Assembly (NCBI GenBank): GCA_016125505.1
Contig: WGLP01000011.1
Span: 1 to 64,000 of the forward strand
DNA: 64,000 nucleotides
Reading direction: 5' to 3'
Source of the DNA: Gammaproteobacteria bacterium
Lineage (GTDB): Bacteria > Pseudomonadota > Gammaproteobacteria > UBA6429 > Thiohalophilaceae
The stretch's first letter is position 1. Each line of letters begins with the position of its first letter. The translations under genes and the position numbers were made by a program. Below the pieces are notes generated by a model, which was not told the DNA's origin, did no database searches, and saw only the letters and a list, made by a program, of their open reading frames with translations. Positions 8,267 through 17,337 of the stretch are shown one piece after another.

Positions 8267-11200
8267 TCAGCGTACCTCATCCGCACCCAGATCGTAGTTG
8301 TTATTACCGCCACCCAACGGACGCTGCTGGCCGTCATAGTCATGGTTGGTAATACTGTTAGGCGCCCGGTTGATTGCCGGTGAGGTTGTCTGCAGATGAT
8401 AGTCGCCAATCACCGCTTTCGTTTGCGGATTGATCAGGGTTATCGGACCGAATTGCAGATCCACATAGTTGCCTGATTCATCCAGCGTCGCCGCCGCATT
8501 CAGCTGGAAGTTCGGCTGGAACGGCGTGCCCGGTTCGAAGTGACGGCCAGGCAATACACGTGAACCATTGCAATACGGCGTTACCAGCTGCGGATTGGAT
8601 GAGATATTGGCAGCCCCCGGATACAACGTCGCATCCGACAATACCGAGCGACGCGGATTCAGGTGCAGTGCGGACGGCGTCGGACTGCTATCCACGTCGA
8701 CCACACCGAGGTCCCAGAACTTCGACTGCGCATCGAAACACTGGCCAATCTGGGTCTGCTGCGGCAGTTGAGTGCCCGCATGGCTCAGGGAATCCGCCCA
8801 GACATTGGATGGGATCACCATCGCCGTGCCCACGCCGTTCACATCGCGCAGGTCGAAGTAGAACGACCGGTTGTGCCAGACGATGTTATTGCGCAGATCC
8901 GGATTCGATATCGCATCGGCTGCCGGTGTGATGGCCAACAGCGGCTGCGAGGTCAGCTCGGTCGCAATACCGGCCGGGTTGGCCAGGCCGGTCGCCGGAC
9001 CGGTTTGACCACCCGCGATTGTCTTGCTGAACAGGTTACCGGTGATACCCACGCTGTCATTGTTCGCCACCGTGTTGTTCACAATCCGGCTGTTCAGTGC
9101 ATCCGACAAGGAGATACCGCCACCGGCCCAGCCTGCCACGTTGTTGACGATCATGTTGTTGGTCACATCGATACGCCACCATTGGCCTGCTGCACGCGTG
9201 GTGTCTTCACCGTTGATGTACTGCAGGCGGACACCACCGCCGTTACCGGCGCGGGAGAAGTTGCCCAGGATCAGGTTGCTGTCGATGGTCACGTTACCGG
9301 AACCCAGCGCACCCTGGTTGTCACCCTCGATGGCGATACCGCCACCGTTCTGCTGTCCGGTCTGGTTGTAGCTCTCGTTGAAGATAATAAAGTTCTTCGA
9401 GATCACACCGTGGTTACTCAGACCCACGTGACCGATACCGCCACCATCGGAGCTGGCGAAGTTGCCGCAGATCCAGTTGCCGCTGACATTGTAATTATCG
9501 CTGCCGGCTGCAATCGACAGACCACCGCCTGCCCCACCCGCATTGGCGGCCGCCGTCGCACCGGGTGCGCCTTCGACCATGCCGTTGGTGGAGATGTTGT
9601 TGTTGTGGATGTTGACGTTGTTGTCGTAACCCAGGCCCGACCACCTGTTGAGGTTGCCGTTGGGCAGGGCCTGCCCCTGCAGGTACGGCTGGCCGATGCG
9701 GATACCGCCGTTAAACGGACCGGCGTTACCAAACACGCGGTCATTGGCGATTTCCAGGTTATGCGCCCACCCGTTTACATAGATACCACCACCTGCGTCA
9801 CCGCCGGTGACACTCACACCGTCGATCAGCGCGGCACCGCAGAGGAAGTTGCTGCTGCTGTAATTCGCGGATCGCCTGTTACAGTCACCCCTGCCGTTCA
9901 GCAGGGTCGTCCCGTTGGCGCGATAGGCCTTGGCCAGAACGGTGATCGCCGCACCCTCTTCACTCGCCAGCACAGACGGTTCGAGTTGCACAACGCCTCC
10001 GTTGATCTCCTGACCCGGCAGCGGGTCGACGGTCGGAATACCGGGCAAGACGTTACCCAGGTTATCCAGGCCGAACAGGCTGTTGATCTTGGTGCGCCAG
10101 TCACGCAGTTTCTGGTTCGGGTACTTGGTGGCATTGATGACCACCGAGGCCGCACCCACACCCTGCAATTGCACCGGCTTGTACATCACCACCAGTTCCG
10201 GATAGCTGCCGGCATCCAGGATGATGAGGTCACCCGGATTGGCGGCGTCGATGGCATCCTGGATTGGATGCGCCAGACCCCCATCAACCGATGTGGCTAC
10301 CGGTTCCACCACGACGGGGCGGATACCGCTGTTGAGCACATGCACGGTCACCGCATCGAGCGATTGCTGGCCGTTGGCATTCGCGATCACCATCTGGTAA
10401 TTGCCTTCGTCCATACTCGGAAGATTCCCGGTCGTAATCGATGTATCCGTCCAGCTTGCGATCGGCAGGGTCACGATCACATCAGCATGCGCGTCACTGT
10501 AGAGTCTGACGCTACCCGCTGTCGCGCCAAATCCATAGTGACGCGTGATCTTTGGCTGGTTACCCGGCGGGTTGTTATTGGTCGGGCCGGCATAATCCGG
10601 ATTCAGGACCGATACGTCACCCAGCGCGGTAATGATCAATTGACTCCGAGTTTGCAGATCATGGTCCAGCCACGGGCCGACGTGTTTGCCATTACTGTCG
10701 TTTACGTCAACCCGCGCGATCGCGGGTGTTGCCTCCGGATACTGGCAATCCACCGGTGCGTAGCCTGAGGCATTGGCAAACGCGGCCACCGGCAGCACGG
10801 GCGTATCCAGATAGCTGGTCTGACCCGGCATGGTCGGCCACGCGTAGCAGAAGTTGCTGAACATCGGGTTGTACATCGGGTCGATGATCATCTTCGGCTG
10901 GCCGGAGATCGGATCGGTCGCGCCGGCCGGATCCGGGATCGGACCCGGGTCGTTCATACACCAGGTCAGCATGTTAGGCGCATAACCTGACGGGTTCGGC
11001 ACGTTCGCGTCGAAGGTCGACACGGTCAGACCGTTGAAGTTGCCGTACTTGTCATTGTAGACGCGGCCGATCTCGGTACCGTTGTAGTCACGGATCGCGA
11101 TCGGTGCGTTCGGCAACGCGGCCTTTTCACCGAAGCTCGGTGAGAACGGATCGAATTCCGCTGCGGCGTCATTCAGCATCATGCCGGTGAAGTGCGCGGA

Positions 11201-14200
11201 GACCATCGTCTGGGTGAAGACCTGGAAGTCCGCACCACCCTGCGATTGATCATCCAGCACGACTTCCTTGCGGTCACACAACGGACGGTCCTGACCGGCA
11301 TAGGGCGAGAAGACCTGCTGTTCCGGGAACATTGACAGGTAGTCCGGGACCTTGTGCGTGCGGCCCACGCAGGGCGGGAATGCCGCACCGGAACCCATGG
11401 CAATCGGACTGTTCAATGTTGCCTGATCCTTCAGGATGAACACGTTGCCGATACCGGCAAACTGCGTTGCCGTATCTGGATTCATCCACGGATCACCGTA
11501 GAAGATGTTGTTGTCTTCTTCCTTGACGATCTCGTAGCCCGTGGGCAACACGACTTCGACGACATACTTGCCGATCGGCAGTTGCTTACCGACTGTGCGG
11601 ACATAGTTGTCGCTGGGGAAGCGATAACGACCGTCGTATACCGCCGGTTGCACCTGGTTAAACACGTGCTGACCGTCGTAACACTTGAACTGATCCGCCG
11701 CCCCCAGCGTCGTGGTCACGAAGGGGTCGGTGGCGGGATCGCCGGGACAGTTGACATTCGGCACCGTCGATCCGTCGCTGGCGACATGGGTGCCATGCAC
11801 ATAGTCATCCCAACTGCTGGTCGTCGTGGTGTCGATCAGGCTCAGGCTCTGAGTGCCGTCGGCATTACTTGTCTCCGAATAGAGGTTGATGGTCACGTTC
11901 GCCACACCCGGCTCCCATGACAACTGGGTTTCCAGCTGCGGGTCATCGAGCGCCCGCGTGGAGGCGTAGTAGACCATGCCGGTGATACCACCGTTCTCGC
12001 CGGTATCATACGGCGCCTTACCCCAGTCCACGACGGCTGTCTGGTTAATGAAGCCCTGCAGACCTTCGCTCAGCACACTGCCCGGGTCGACACGCTCGGT
12101 CTTGCCCGCAGTGTAGGTCGATGTGTTTCCGAGCGAGTCCACGTATTGCCGGTTCGCAGGCAGCGACGTGGTTTCGCTGGAGTTGAGCACACCGGCATAC
12201 GGGCCGCTGGTATCCGGCTTGCCACCGGCATCGTACACGACGTGCACGCCGGTACCCTTGTAACGCGTGGTGTCGGTTTCCAGCACATACCAGTTGAACA
12301 GCGGGAACAACTCGTTGGTACCGCCACTGCCGGCCAGGTCGGTCGCCAGGTAGTTGGAGATACTGCCGTCACGGAAGCGTACGTTAAGCGGGATCATCGG
12401 GATACCGGCTTCACCTGCGTCACGAATCCCGTTCTTGTTTTGATCGATGTATGCGGTCTGCTCGATACGCGTGAACCAGTTGAAGACCGGAATGGATCCC
12501 ATGGCGATGGTCTGGTTCGTCGCACCAGCCGGTACTGTCACCGATTTATAGGCGATGATCTGATCCAGCCACTGGTCCCAGATCACCAGTTCATGCGTCC
12601 CCGGCGGCACACCGGTCAAGGTGAAGTTGCCCAGCTGATCGCACATCGCATAGGAAATATTTTCTGCGTTGCCGTTCAGATTGATGGCCACCTGACACTG
12701 GGTATGGCTCAACGCCGCACGACAGCTTTCATCCACGAGGCCGGCGGTCGCGCAGCTGTCATTCAGGTTCGCGGCAGGCGGACGATCCATGTGCAGGCTG
12801 GAGATATTGCCGGTAATGGTGTTGGTCCACACCGACGGATTGGCTGCGGCATCGGCCGCCTGTCTGGCCTTCACATGATCCGGATTAATGAAACCGATAA
12901 AGGAGTGGAAGCCGGGCGAACCGAATTCCTGCCAGTAACCAGGCTCACCGGGTTTGACGAAGGTATCGTTCACCGGCGTGCCTTCCAGGGTGGACACCTG
13001 TACCCAGTTTTCGCCCTTCTCTTCACGCTCGGCGCCGGGAATGGCGAGCACGTCATAACGGCCCGGTTCGACATTCTTGATCAAGGCCATACCGGCCAGC
13101 GGTGAGGTAACAGTTGCACCGGTGCTGTCGGTATAGGTTTCCGGACAGGTCGTAATCACACCCATCGGGGTCGGCAGCGGACACATGTCGGCACCGTTAA
13201 TGTCCTTGGTACCCGCCAGCGCGTTGGTCAGCGGCATGCCGGCAAGGTCATACGTCACCTGGCCAGCGGGGTCACCGGTACTGCCGCGCGTATCGAACAG
13301 GTTGACCGTAAACCCACCCAGCCCCGGTTCGTTATCGTCGACGCCGCCGTTGGTCGGGCCGCTATCCTCAAACACGATCACACTGATCTGGCCACCGGGC
13401 AAGGGGTTGCGCGGTGAGAGCACCGTGACACTCGTGCTGCCGGGCGCGATGGTCGCACCGCCCATGGCGTGACCATACACCGGTGCTGCAGTCCCGATGG
13501 AATCCGGATCGCCGTCCATCGCATCGGCCGGCAGTACGGAGATGAAGTAGCGTTTGCCCGGATCCAGGACAACATCGGACGGGAACGAACGCAGCGCCGG
13601 CGTAATCGGCACGCCTTTGACCGTGTTCGCGTCACCGCAACTGCGCGGCCCGGTACAACCCGCCGCCACCAGTGGCATGAAGCTCTGGTGGAAATTGGTG
13701 GAGACACTTTGCGGCGGCGTGGTGTTGCCGGTCGTGGTACCGGTACCCGACGGGTTGTTCGGATCGGCGTAATACGTCTTGTCTTCTTCAATCACCCAGC
13801 TGTAATCGCTCAGATTATTCACCGGGTTCAGGGCAACCTGGCTCTTGTCCTGCGTATCCAGAATAGACACTTGCAGGCCACTGCCCGGCGTGAAGGACAG
13901 ATTGACGTTGATCGGTGCACTGGCCACACCCTGTGCATTCACGACGTGATAGGTAAAGGTATAACTTGTTGCCGCGAGGACCGGTGTGGTCGGTGCGGCG
14001 GTGAAGGAACCGTCCTTCTGCAAGGTGACGTTAAGTCCGGCCGGCACCGTATCGATCACCGCTTCCAATGTGTAGTTCTGCGTATCGGTATCGTTCGTCA
14101 GCACACCCGGCGCATTGATCTTCAGCAGGCTGGACTGCTGGCTGGTGTAATTATCGGTCACGGCAATCGGGGCACCGGCGGCGGATGGGCTCAGGCTCAC

Positions 14201-15736
14201 GGTTGCGGTAAAGCTGGCGCCGGTCGCGGCACAGGTGCCGGTGTAAGTAAATGAATCGGCGGTGACGGTACCCGCGCTGTTCGGGATATAGGTAAAGCTG
14301 CCATCCGCGTTCACGGTCGCAACACCGTTAGTTGCTTGTGTGGCCACTGCGGTATTGGAAATGCCGCGGTCGTTGGCGAGGACATTGCCGGCGTAGAACG
14401 TGCTCCCGAATTTCACGGCGAAGCTGTCGGCATTGGCCATGCAGGACATCGCGGTGGGCAAGGTACCGCCACCAATCTGCACTACGGCCTGCATCCCGCC
14501 GGATTGCTTGTTGGCGGAGGTGCCCATCTCGCGATCGAAGATGCTGTACACGCCCGGGTTATACGTTGACGGCAAGGTCGCGCTCGCTGTCGGCGGGCTG
14601 ACCAGGACGTCATTGGTCTTGCCTGCCGGCAATAGCAATTGGGTCAGGATGTGCGGATTACCTGGCACCACGTTGCCGTCTTCGGCGATCACGGACATCG
14701 GCAGACCTGTCGTCGTCGGCACATGCGAGTGCGAACCGGCGTTGGCCAGACGCAACATGACCTTGCCGGTCACTGCGGGGCTGGCGATTGAAAACAGATT
14801 GGAATTGGCATTGGTTGGATCGAAGCTATGGCCGTTAATGAGAAAATAGATCGGTGTGTAGTTGACGGCCGGCGGATAGTTCGATTCGTTGATTGTGCCG
14901 GTGCAGGGATCCGTCAACACGGCGGTGCAACCCGCGCTGAGCATGGCGGCATTATCCACCGCGGCGTTTTGCTTCGGATCGATTTCACTGAACAACAGTG
15001 TTGCATCTGCATCGTAGCCGATCGCATCGTGGATCGGATACGTCGTGCTCGCCGGATAGGCAGTACCCGCGGTGGCTGTCGCCGCATCCGGCGCATTGGT
15101 CACCACCAGCACACCGTACAGACCCATCGGTTGCTGGATCGAGGGATGCGATCCGGTCTGGTAAATATAGGTACCGGGTTTGAGTCGTGACCAGGTGTAG
15201 CTGTAGGTACCACCGTTGACGCCCGCTTCCGGCGAGAACGAACGTGCCCGCGCGGCCTGTTGTGGCGGGAAAAACTTGGTCGAGGCATCGCCTGCCGGCC
15301 AGGTCACGGTTTGCGCTGAGTGCGGCGGGCTCGCTTCGCGATCGGGTGTCCCCAGACCGCCGCCGAACTGGCCCGGTATCATGATGGAAGTCTGCACCGG
15401 CAGTTTGTTCGTCAGATTGATCGTCAAGGCCGTACCGTTCGTTGCATCGTACGGGATCGTGATGGTCGGTCCGGGCATCCAGGCCGTGGCCGTGCTACAG
15501 GCGGCAGATCCAGTCAGGGGTGTCGTGGTCGTCGCACCCGTGGAGTCCGTTGTTACGGTGCTGCCGTCACAGTAGCCCCACATCGGCACCGTGTTGCCGT
15601 CCGGCATCGTCACCGACATCCGCTGGGCGGTGAGGTTGACGGTTGTGCTCCCCGCGTAAACAGAACCTGCCAACAACAATCCGACCATGGCGGAAGATAC
15701 AGGCAGTAGGTATTTTTTCGATTTAGTGGATCGCAT
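8267..15736 (-). CDS. Giant exported cupredoxin / SdrD-like / parallel beta-helix protein
   Basis: About 2,489 aa from the ATG at 15736, which has AGGAGA six nt upstream. The ATG at 15763, overlapping the previous stop as TAATG, would add nine residues. After a signal peptide ending near SVYA come two cupredoxin domains (about 30-215 with WMPGPTITI and KPGTYIYQTGSHPSIQQPMGLYG; about 235-425 with SHSHV). Next are tandem Ig/cadherin-like modules (about 435-620) and SdrD/CNA-B-like modules (about 790-1450) with DxNxNGxRD-type loops such as DQNKNGIRDAGE. An IPT/TIG-like domain (about 1725-1800) is followed by a right-handed parallel beta-helix (about 1815-2300) full of NN and GGG turns, and an ending NNNYDLGADEVR. 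It lacks the HCH copper motif, so on its own it is probably not an oxidase. It looks like the surface scaffold of the complex. Confidence 0.85.
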   Translation of the reverse strand: MRSTKSKKYLLPVSSAMVGLLLAGSVYAGSTTVNLTAQRMSVTMPDGNTVPMWGYCDGSTVTTDSTGATTTTPLTGSAACSTATAWMPGPTITIPYDATNGTALTINLTNKLPVQTSIMIPGQFGGGLGTPDREASPPHSAQTVTWPAGDASTKFFPPQQAARARSFSPEAGVNGGTYSYTWSRLKPGTYIYQTGSHPSIQQPMGLYGVLVVTNAPDAATATAGTAYPASTTYPIHDAIGYDADATLLFSEIDPKQNAAVDNAAMLSAGCTAVLTDPCTGTINESNYPPAVNYTPIYFLINGHSFDPTNANSNLFSIASPAVTGKVMLRLANAGSHSHVPTTTGLPMSVIAEDGNVVPGNPHILTQLLLPAGKTNDVLVSPPTASATLPSTYNPGVYSIFDREMGTSANKQSGGMQAVVQIGGGTLPTAMSCMANADSFAVKFGSTFYAGNVLANDRGISNTAVATQATNGVATVNADGSFTYIPNSAGTVTADSFTYTGTCAATGASFTATVSLSPSAAGAPIAVTDNYTSQQSSLLKINAPGVLTNDTDTQNYTLEAVIDTVPAGLNVTLQKDGSFTAAPTTPVLAATSYTFTYHVVNAQGVASAPINVNLSFTPGSGLQVSILDTQDKSQVALNPVNNLSDYSWVIEEDKTYYADPNNPSGTGTTTGNTTPPQSVSTNFHQSFMPLVAAGCTGPRSCGDANTVKGVPITPALRSFPSDVVLDPGKRYFISVLPADAMDGDPDSIGTAAPVYGHAMGGATIAPGSTSVTVLSPRNPLPGGQISVIVFEDSGPTNGGVDDNEPGLGGFTVNLFDTRGSTGDPAGQVTYDLAGMPLTNALAGTKDINGADMCPLPTPMGVITTCPETYTDSTGATVTSPLAGMALIKNVEPGRYDVLAIPGAEREEKGENWVQVSTLEGTPVNDTFVKPGEPGYWQEFGSPGFHSFIGFINPDHVKARQAADAAANPSVWTNTITGNISSLHMDRPPAANLNDSCATAGLVDESCRAALSHTQCQVAINLNGNAENISYAMCDQLGNFTLTGVPPGTHELVIWDQWLDQIIAYKSVTVPAGATNQTIAMGSIPVFNWFTRIEQTAYIDQNKNGIRDAGEAGIPMIPLNVRFRDGSISNYLATDLAGSGGTNELFPLFNWYVLETDTTRYKGTGVHVVYDAGGKPDTSGPYAGVLNSSETTSLPANRQYVDSLGNTSTYTAGKTERVDPGSVLSEGLQGFINQTAVVDWGKAPYDTGENGGITGMVYYASTRALDDPQLETQLSWEPGVANVTINLYSETSNADGTQSLSLIDTTTTSSWDDYVHGTHVASDGSTVPNVNCPGDPATDPFVTTTLGAADQFKCYDGQHVFNQVQPAVYDGRYRFPSDNYVRTVGKQLPIGKYVVEVVLPTGYEIVKEEDNNIFYGDPWMNPDTATQFAGIGNVFILKDQATLNSPIAMGSGAAFPPCVGRTHKVPDYLSMFPEQQVFSPYAGQDRPLCDRKEVVLDDQSQGGADFQVFTQTMVSAHFTGMMLNDAAAEFDPFSPSFGEKAALPNAPIAIRDYNGTEIGRVYNDKYGNFNGLTVSTFDANVPNPSGYAPNMLTWCMNDPGPIPDPAGATDPISGQPKMIIDPMYNPMFSNFCYAWPTMPGQTSYLDTPVLPVAAFANASGYAPVDCQYPEATPAIARVDVNDSNGKHVGPWLDHDLQTRSQLIITALGDVSVLNPDYAGPTNNNPPGNQPKITRHYGFGATAGSVRLYSDAHADVIVTLPIASWTDTSITTGNLPSMDEGNYQMVIANANGQQSLDAVTVHVLNSGIRPVVVEPVATSVDGGLAHPIQDAIDAANPGDLIILDAGSYPELVVMYKPVQLQGVGAASVVINATKYPNQKLRDWRTKINSLFGLDNLGNVLPGIPTVDPLPGQEINGGVVQLEPSVLASEEGAAITVLAKAYRANGTTLLNGRGDCNRRSANYSSSNFLCGAALIDGVSVTGGDAGGGIYVNGWAHNLEIANDRVFGNAGPFNGGIRIGQPYLQGQALPNGNLNRWSGLGYDNNVNIHNNNISTNGMVEGAPGATAAANAGGAGGGLSIAAGSDNYNVSGNWICGNFASSDGGGIGHVGLSNHGVISKNFIIFNESYNQTGQQNGGGIAIEGDNQGALGSGNVTIDSNLILGNFSRAGNGGGVRLQYINGEDTTRAAGQWWRIDVTNNMIVNNVAGWAGGGISLSDALNSRIVNNTVANNDSVGITGNLFSKTIAGGQTGPATGLANPAGIATELTSQPLLAITPAADAISNPDLRNNIVWHNRSFYFDLRDVNGVGTAMVIPSNVWADSLSHAGTQLPQQTQIGQCFDAQSKFWDLGVVDVDSSPTPSALHLNPRRSVLSDATLYPGAANISSNPQLVTPYCNGSRVLPGRHFEPGTPFQPNFQLNAAATLDESGNYVDLQFGPITLINPQTKAVIGDYHLQTTSPAINRAPNSITNHDYDGQQRPLGGGNNNYDLGADEVR

Positions 15737-15762
15737 AGCGATTCTCCTGAACATGATCTTCA

Positions 15763-17301
15763 TTACAGCGTTTCATCAAGGTAAGCCGTCGGTGGATCGA
15801 TGAGTAAAATCATCATCATGCCGCCGGGGAATACGTTATTCGTGGTGATCTCGCGCTCGTCGTGCGAGTGCCACGGATAGCCATAGGCGGCATCGGGGTT
15901 CTGGATGTTGGCACCCGGTGGTAGCGGCGTCGGATTCACCGCCTGCAGACCCAGGTACGGGGTACCGCCATACCACAGACCGTTCGCGACAATCGCGGGA
16001 TCGGGCGGTGTCACCGGGATCGGTTTGCCGTGATCCGGGCAGTATTCGTGCGTCACCGGGTCATAACCGGCGGATTGCTGCGCCGTGTCATAGGGATCGT
16101 TCGAATTAAGCGGGATGCCGTTACAGGTGTGCGGCGTGTCACGACCATACACGTCCCAACCCAGGTCTTTGCCGGTCCAGGTAAAGATGCTGTCCATGGT
16201 TTGTCCGGAAACGCTGGGTAACGTATACAACAAGGGACCGGCCAGCTTGTCGGAGGTTTGCGAGGTAATCAGGTTGCCGTCATACGCCAGTACGCGTGCG
16301 TGGTTGGCATGGATATGCAGCGGGTGTTGATAGCGACCCACACCGATCAAACGGATCAGCATCTTGTCGCCCGGGTGCATGTGCGGGTTGCCATTGTAAG
16401 GCTGGTGCAGCATGCCCGGTGCGTACGGGATGTCAGCGTCATCCGGCAAGGAACGGGCGTTAACCGTGTAGTACTGTGGCCAGTATGGTTCGGTCGGCAC
16501 ACTCAGCGGCGGACATGGGCCGTTTGGACAGGCGGCCACGGCATCGCGTACCGCGTTGTTCAGGTTGGTATCGATCTCACCCAACTGAAACAGGTATTCG
16601 CGATCGTAACAGGTGTTGTCGTTGTCATACGCCGCCTTTTCAATGTCGAGATTCGGTTCGCCATTCGGATAGTTGTGCGCCGGACAGTTAACCTTGGTTG
16701 GGTCCGGCTTGACGATGATCGCACCGTACATCCCCATTGCCACCTGGATCTCCGGTTGCGTACCGCTGTAGTAGGAATAGGTGCCGGGCTTGCTCGCCAC
16801 GAACGTGTACGTCACGCTGCCGCCGTGTGCCGCCTCCTGTGTGATCAGGCCGGCCACGCCACCGCTGCTTGTCACGCTGAAGGCCGGGAACACGATCGAT
16901 GTGTTGCCGGCCGCGACGGGCAGATTATTGGTCAGGGTGACGCTAACGGTGGCACCTTCAGTAACGATGATCGTGGGACCGGGGATCTGCATCTGCGGAC
17001 AGGTGACCGGCCGTGAGATTGTCCTCCCTGCCGTGTACAGCGACGTTGCCGGAAAAAAGGTCGGCGTATAGCTCGTATCGCAACCATAGCCCCAGGAATA
17101 AATCGATGCCCCGTCCGGCTGGCTGATGTAATTTTCAGTCGCAGTCAGGACAAATGCCGGGGTCAAATCGTCCTTGCCTGCCGCGCCGGTAATCCCCGGA
17201 ATTGCCGCGTGCACAGACGTCGAACACAGCGCCGCAATGGCCACAGCCGCAATCGCCAGCAGCGCGGTGATGCGACCTGAATTAGTAAGTAAACGAAACA
17301 T
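15763..17301 (-). CDS. Two-cupredoxin multicopper-oxidase component B
   Basis: 512 aa with a signal peptide (about 1-32). The first cupredoxin domain (about 45-200) has the family strand IPGPTIIVTEGATVSVTLTN and the edge KPGTYSYYSGTQPEIQVAMGMYG, where a copper-binding histidine pair would normally be but is missing. The second domain (about 275-505) has HPLHIHANH (H326, H329, H331, H334), the type 2/type 3 motif of multicopper oxidases, and near the C-terminus WHSHDE (H478, H480). HSH resembles the second HxH motif rather than the HCH type 1 site, because Ser479 occupies the Cys position. It complements the preceding gene, which has the other two copper motifs. CAGGAGAG precedes the ATG. The stop overlaps the upstream ATG of the next gene. 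Confidence 0.85.
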   Translation of the reverse strand: MFRLLTNSGRITALLAIAAVAIAALCSTSVHAAIPGITGAAGKDDLTPAFVLTATENYISQPDGASIYSWGYGCDTSYTPTFFPATSLYTAGRTISRPVTCPQMQIPGPTIIVTEGATVSVTLTNNLPVAAGNTSIVFPAFSVTSSGGVAGLITQEAAHGGSVTYTFVASKPGTYSYYSGTQPEIQVAMGMYGAIIVKPDPTKVNCPAHNYPNGEPNLDIEKAAYDNDNTCYDREYLFQLGEIDTNLNNAVRDAVAACPNGPCPPLSVPTEPYWPQYYTVNARSLPDDADIPYAPGMLHQPYNGNPHMHPGDKMLIRLIGVGRYQHPLHIHANHARVLAYDGNLITSQTSDKLAGPLLYTLPSVSGQTMDSIFTWTGKDLGWDVYGRDTPHTCNGIPLNSNDPYDTAQQSAGYDPVTHEYCPDHGKPIPVTPPDPAIVANGLWYGGTPYLGLQAVNPTPLPPGANIQNPDAAYGYPWHSHDEREITTNNVFPGGMMMILLIDPPTAYLDETL

Positions 17302-17337
17302 GATTTCTCTCCTGCTTACTGAATTTGCTATTGGCCA

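Noticed and set aside
8663-10768. Very long (701 codons) open frame on the plus strand opposite the giant gene
   Set aside because: It is the antisense shadow of a repetitive beta-helix gene with biased codon use; the translation is His/Arg/Val-rich and has no domain.
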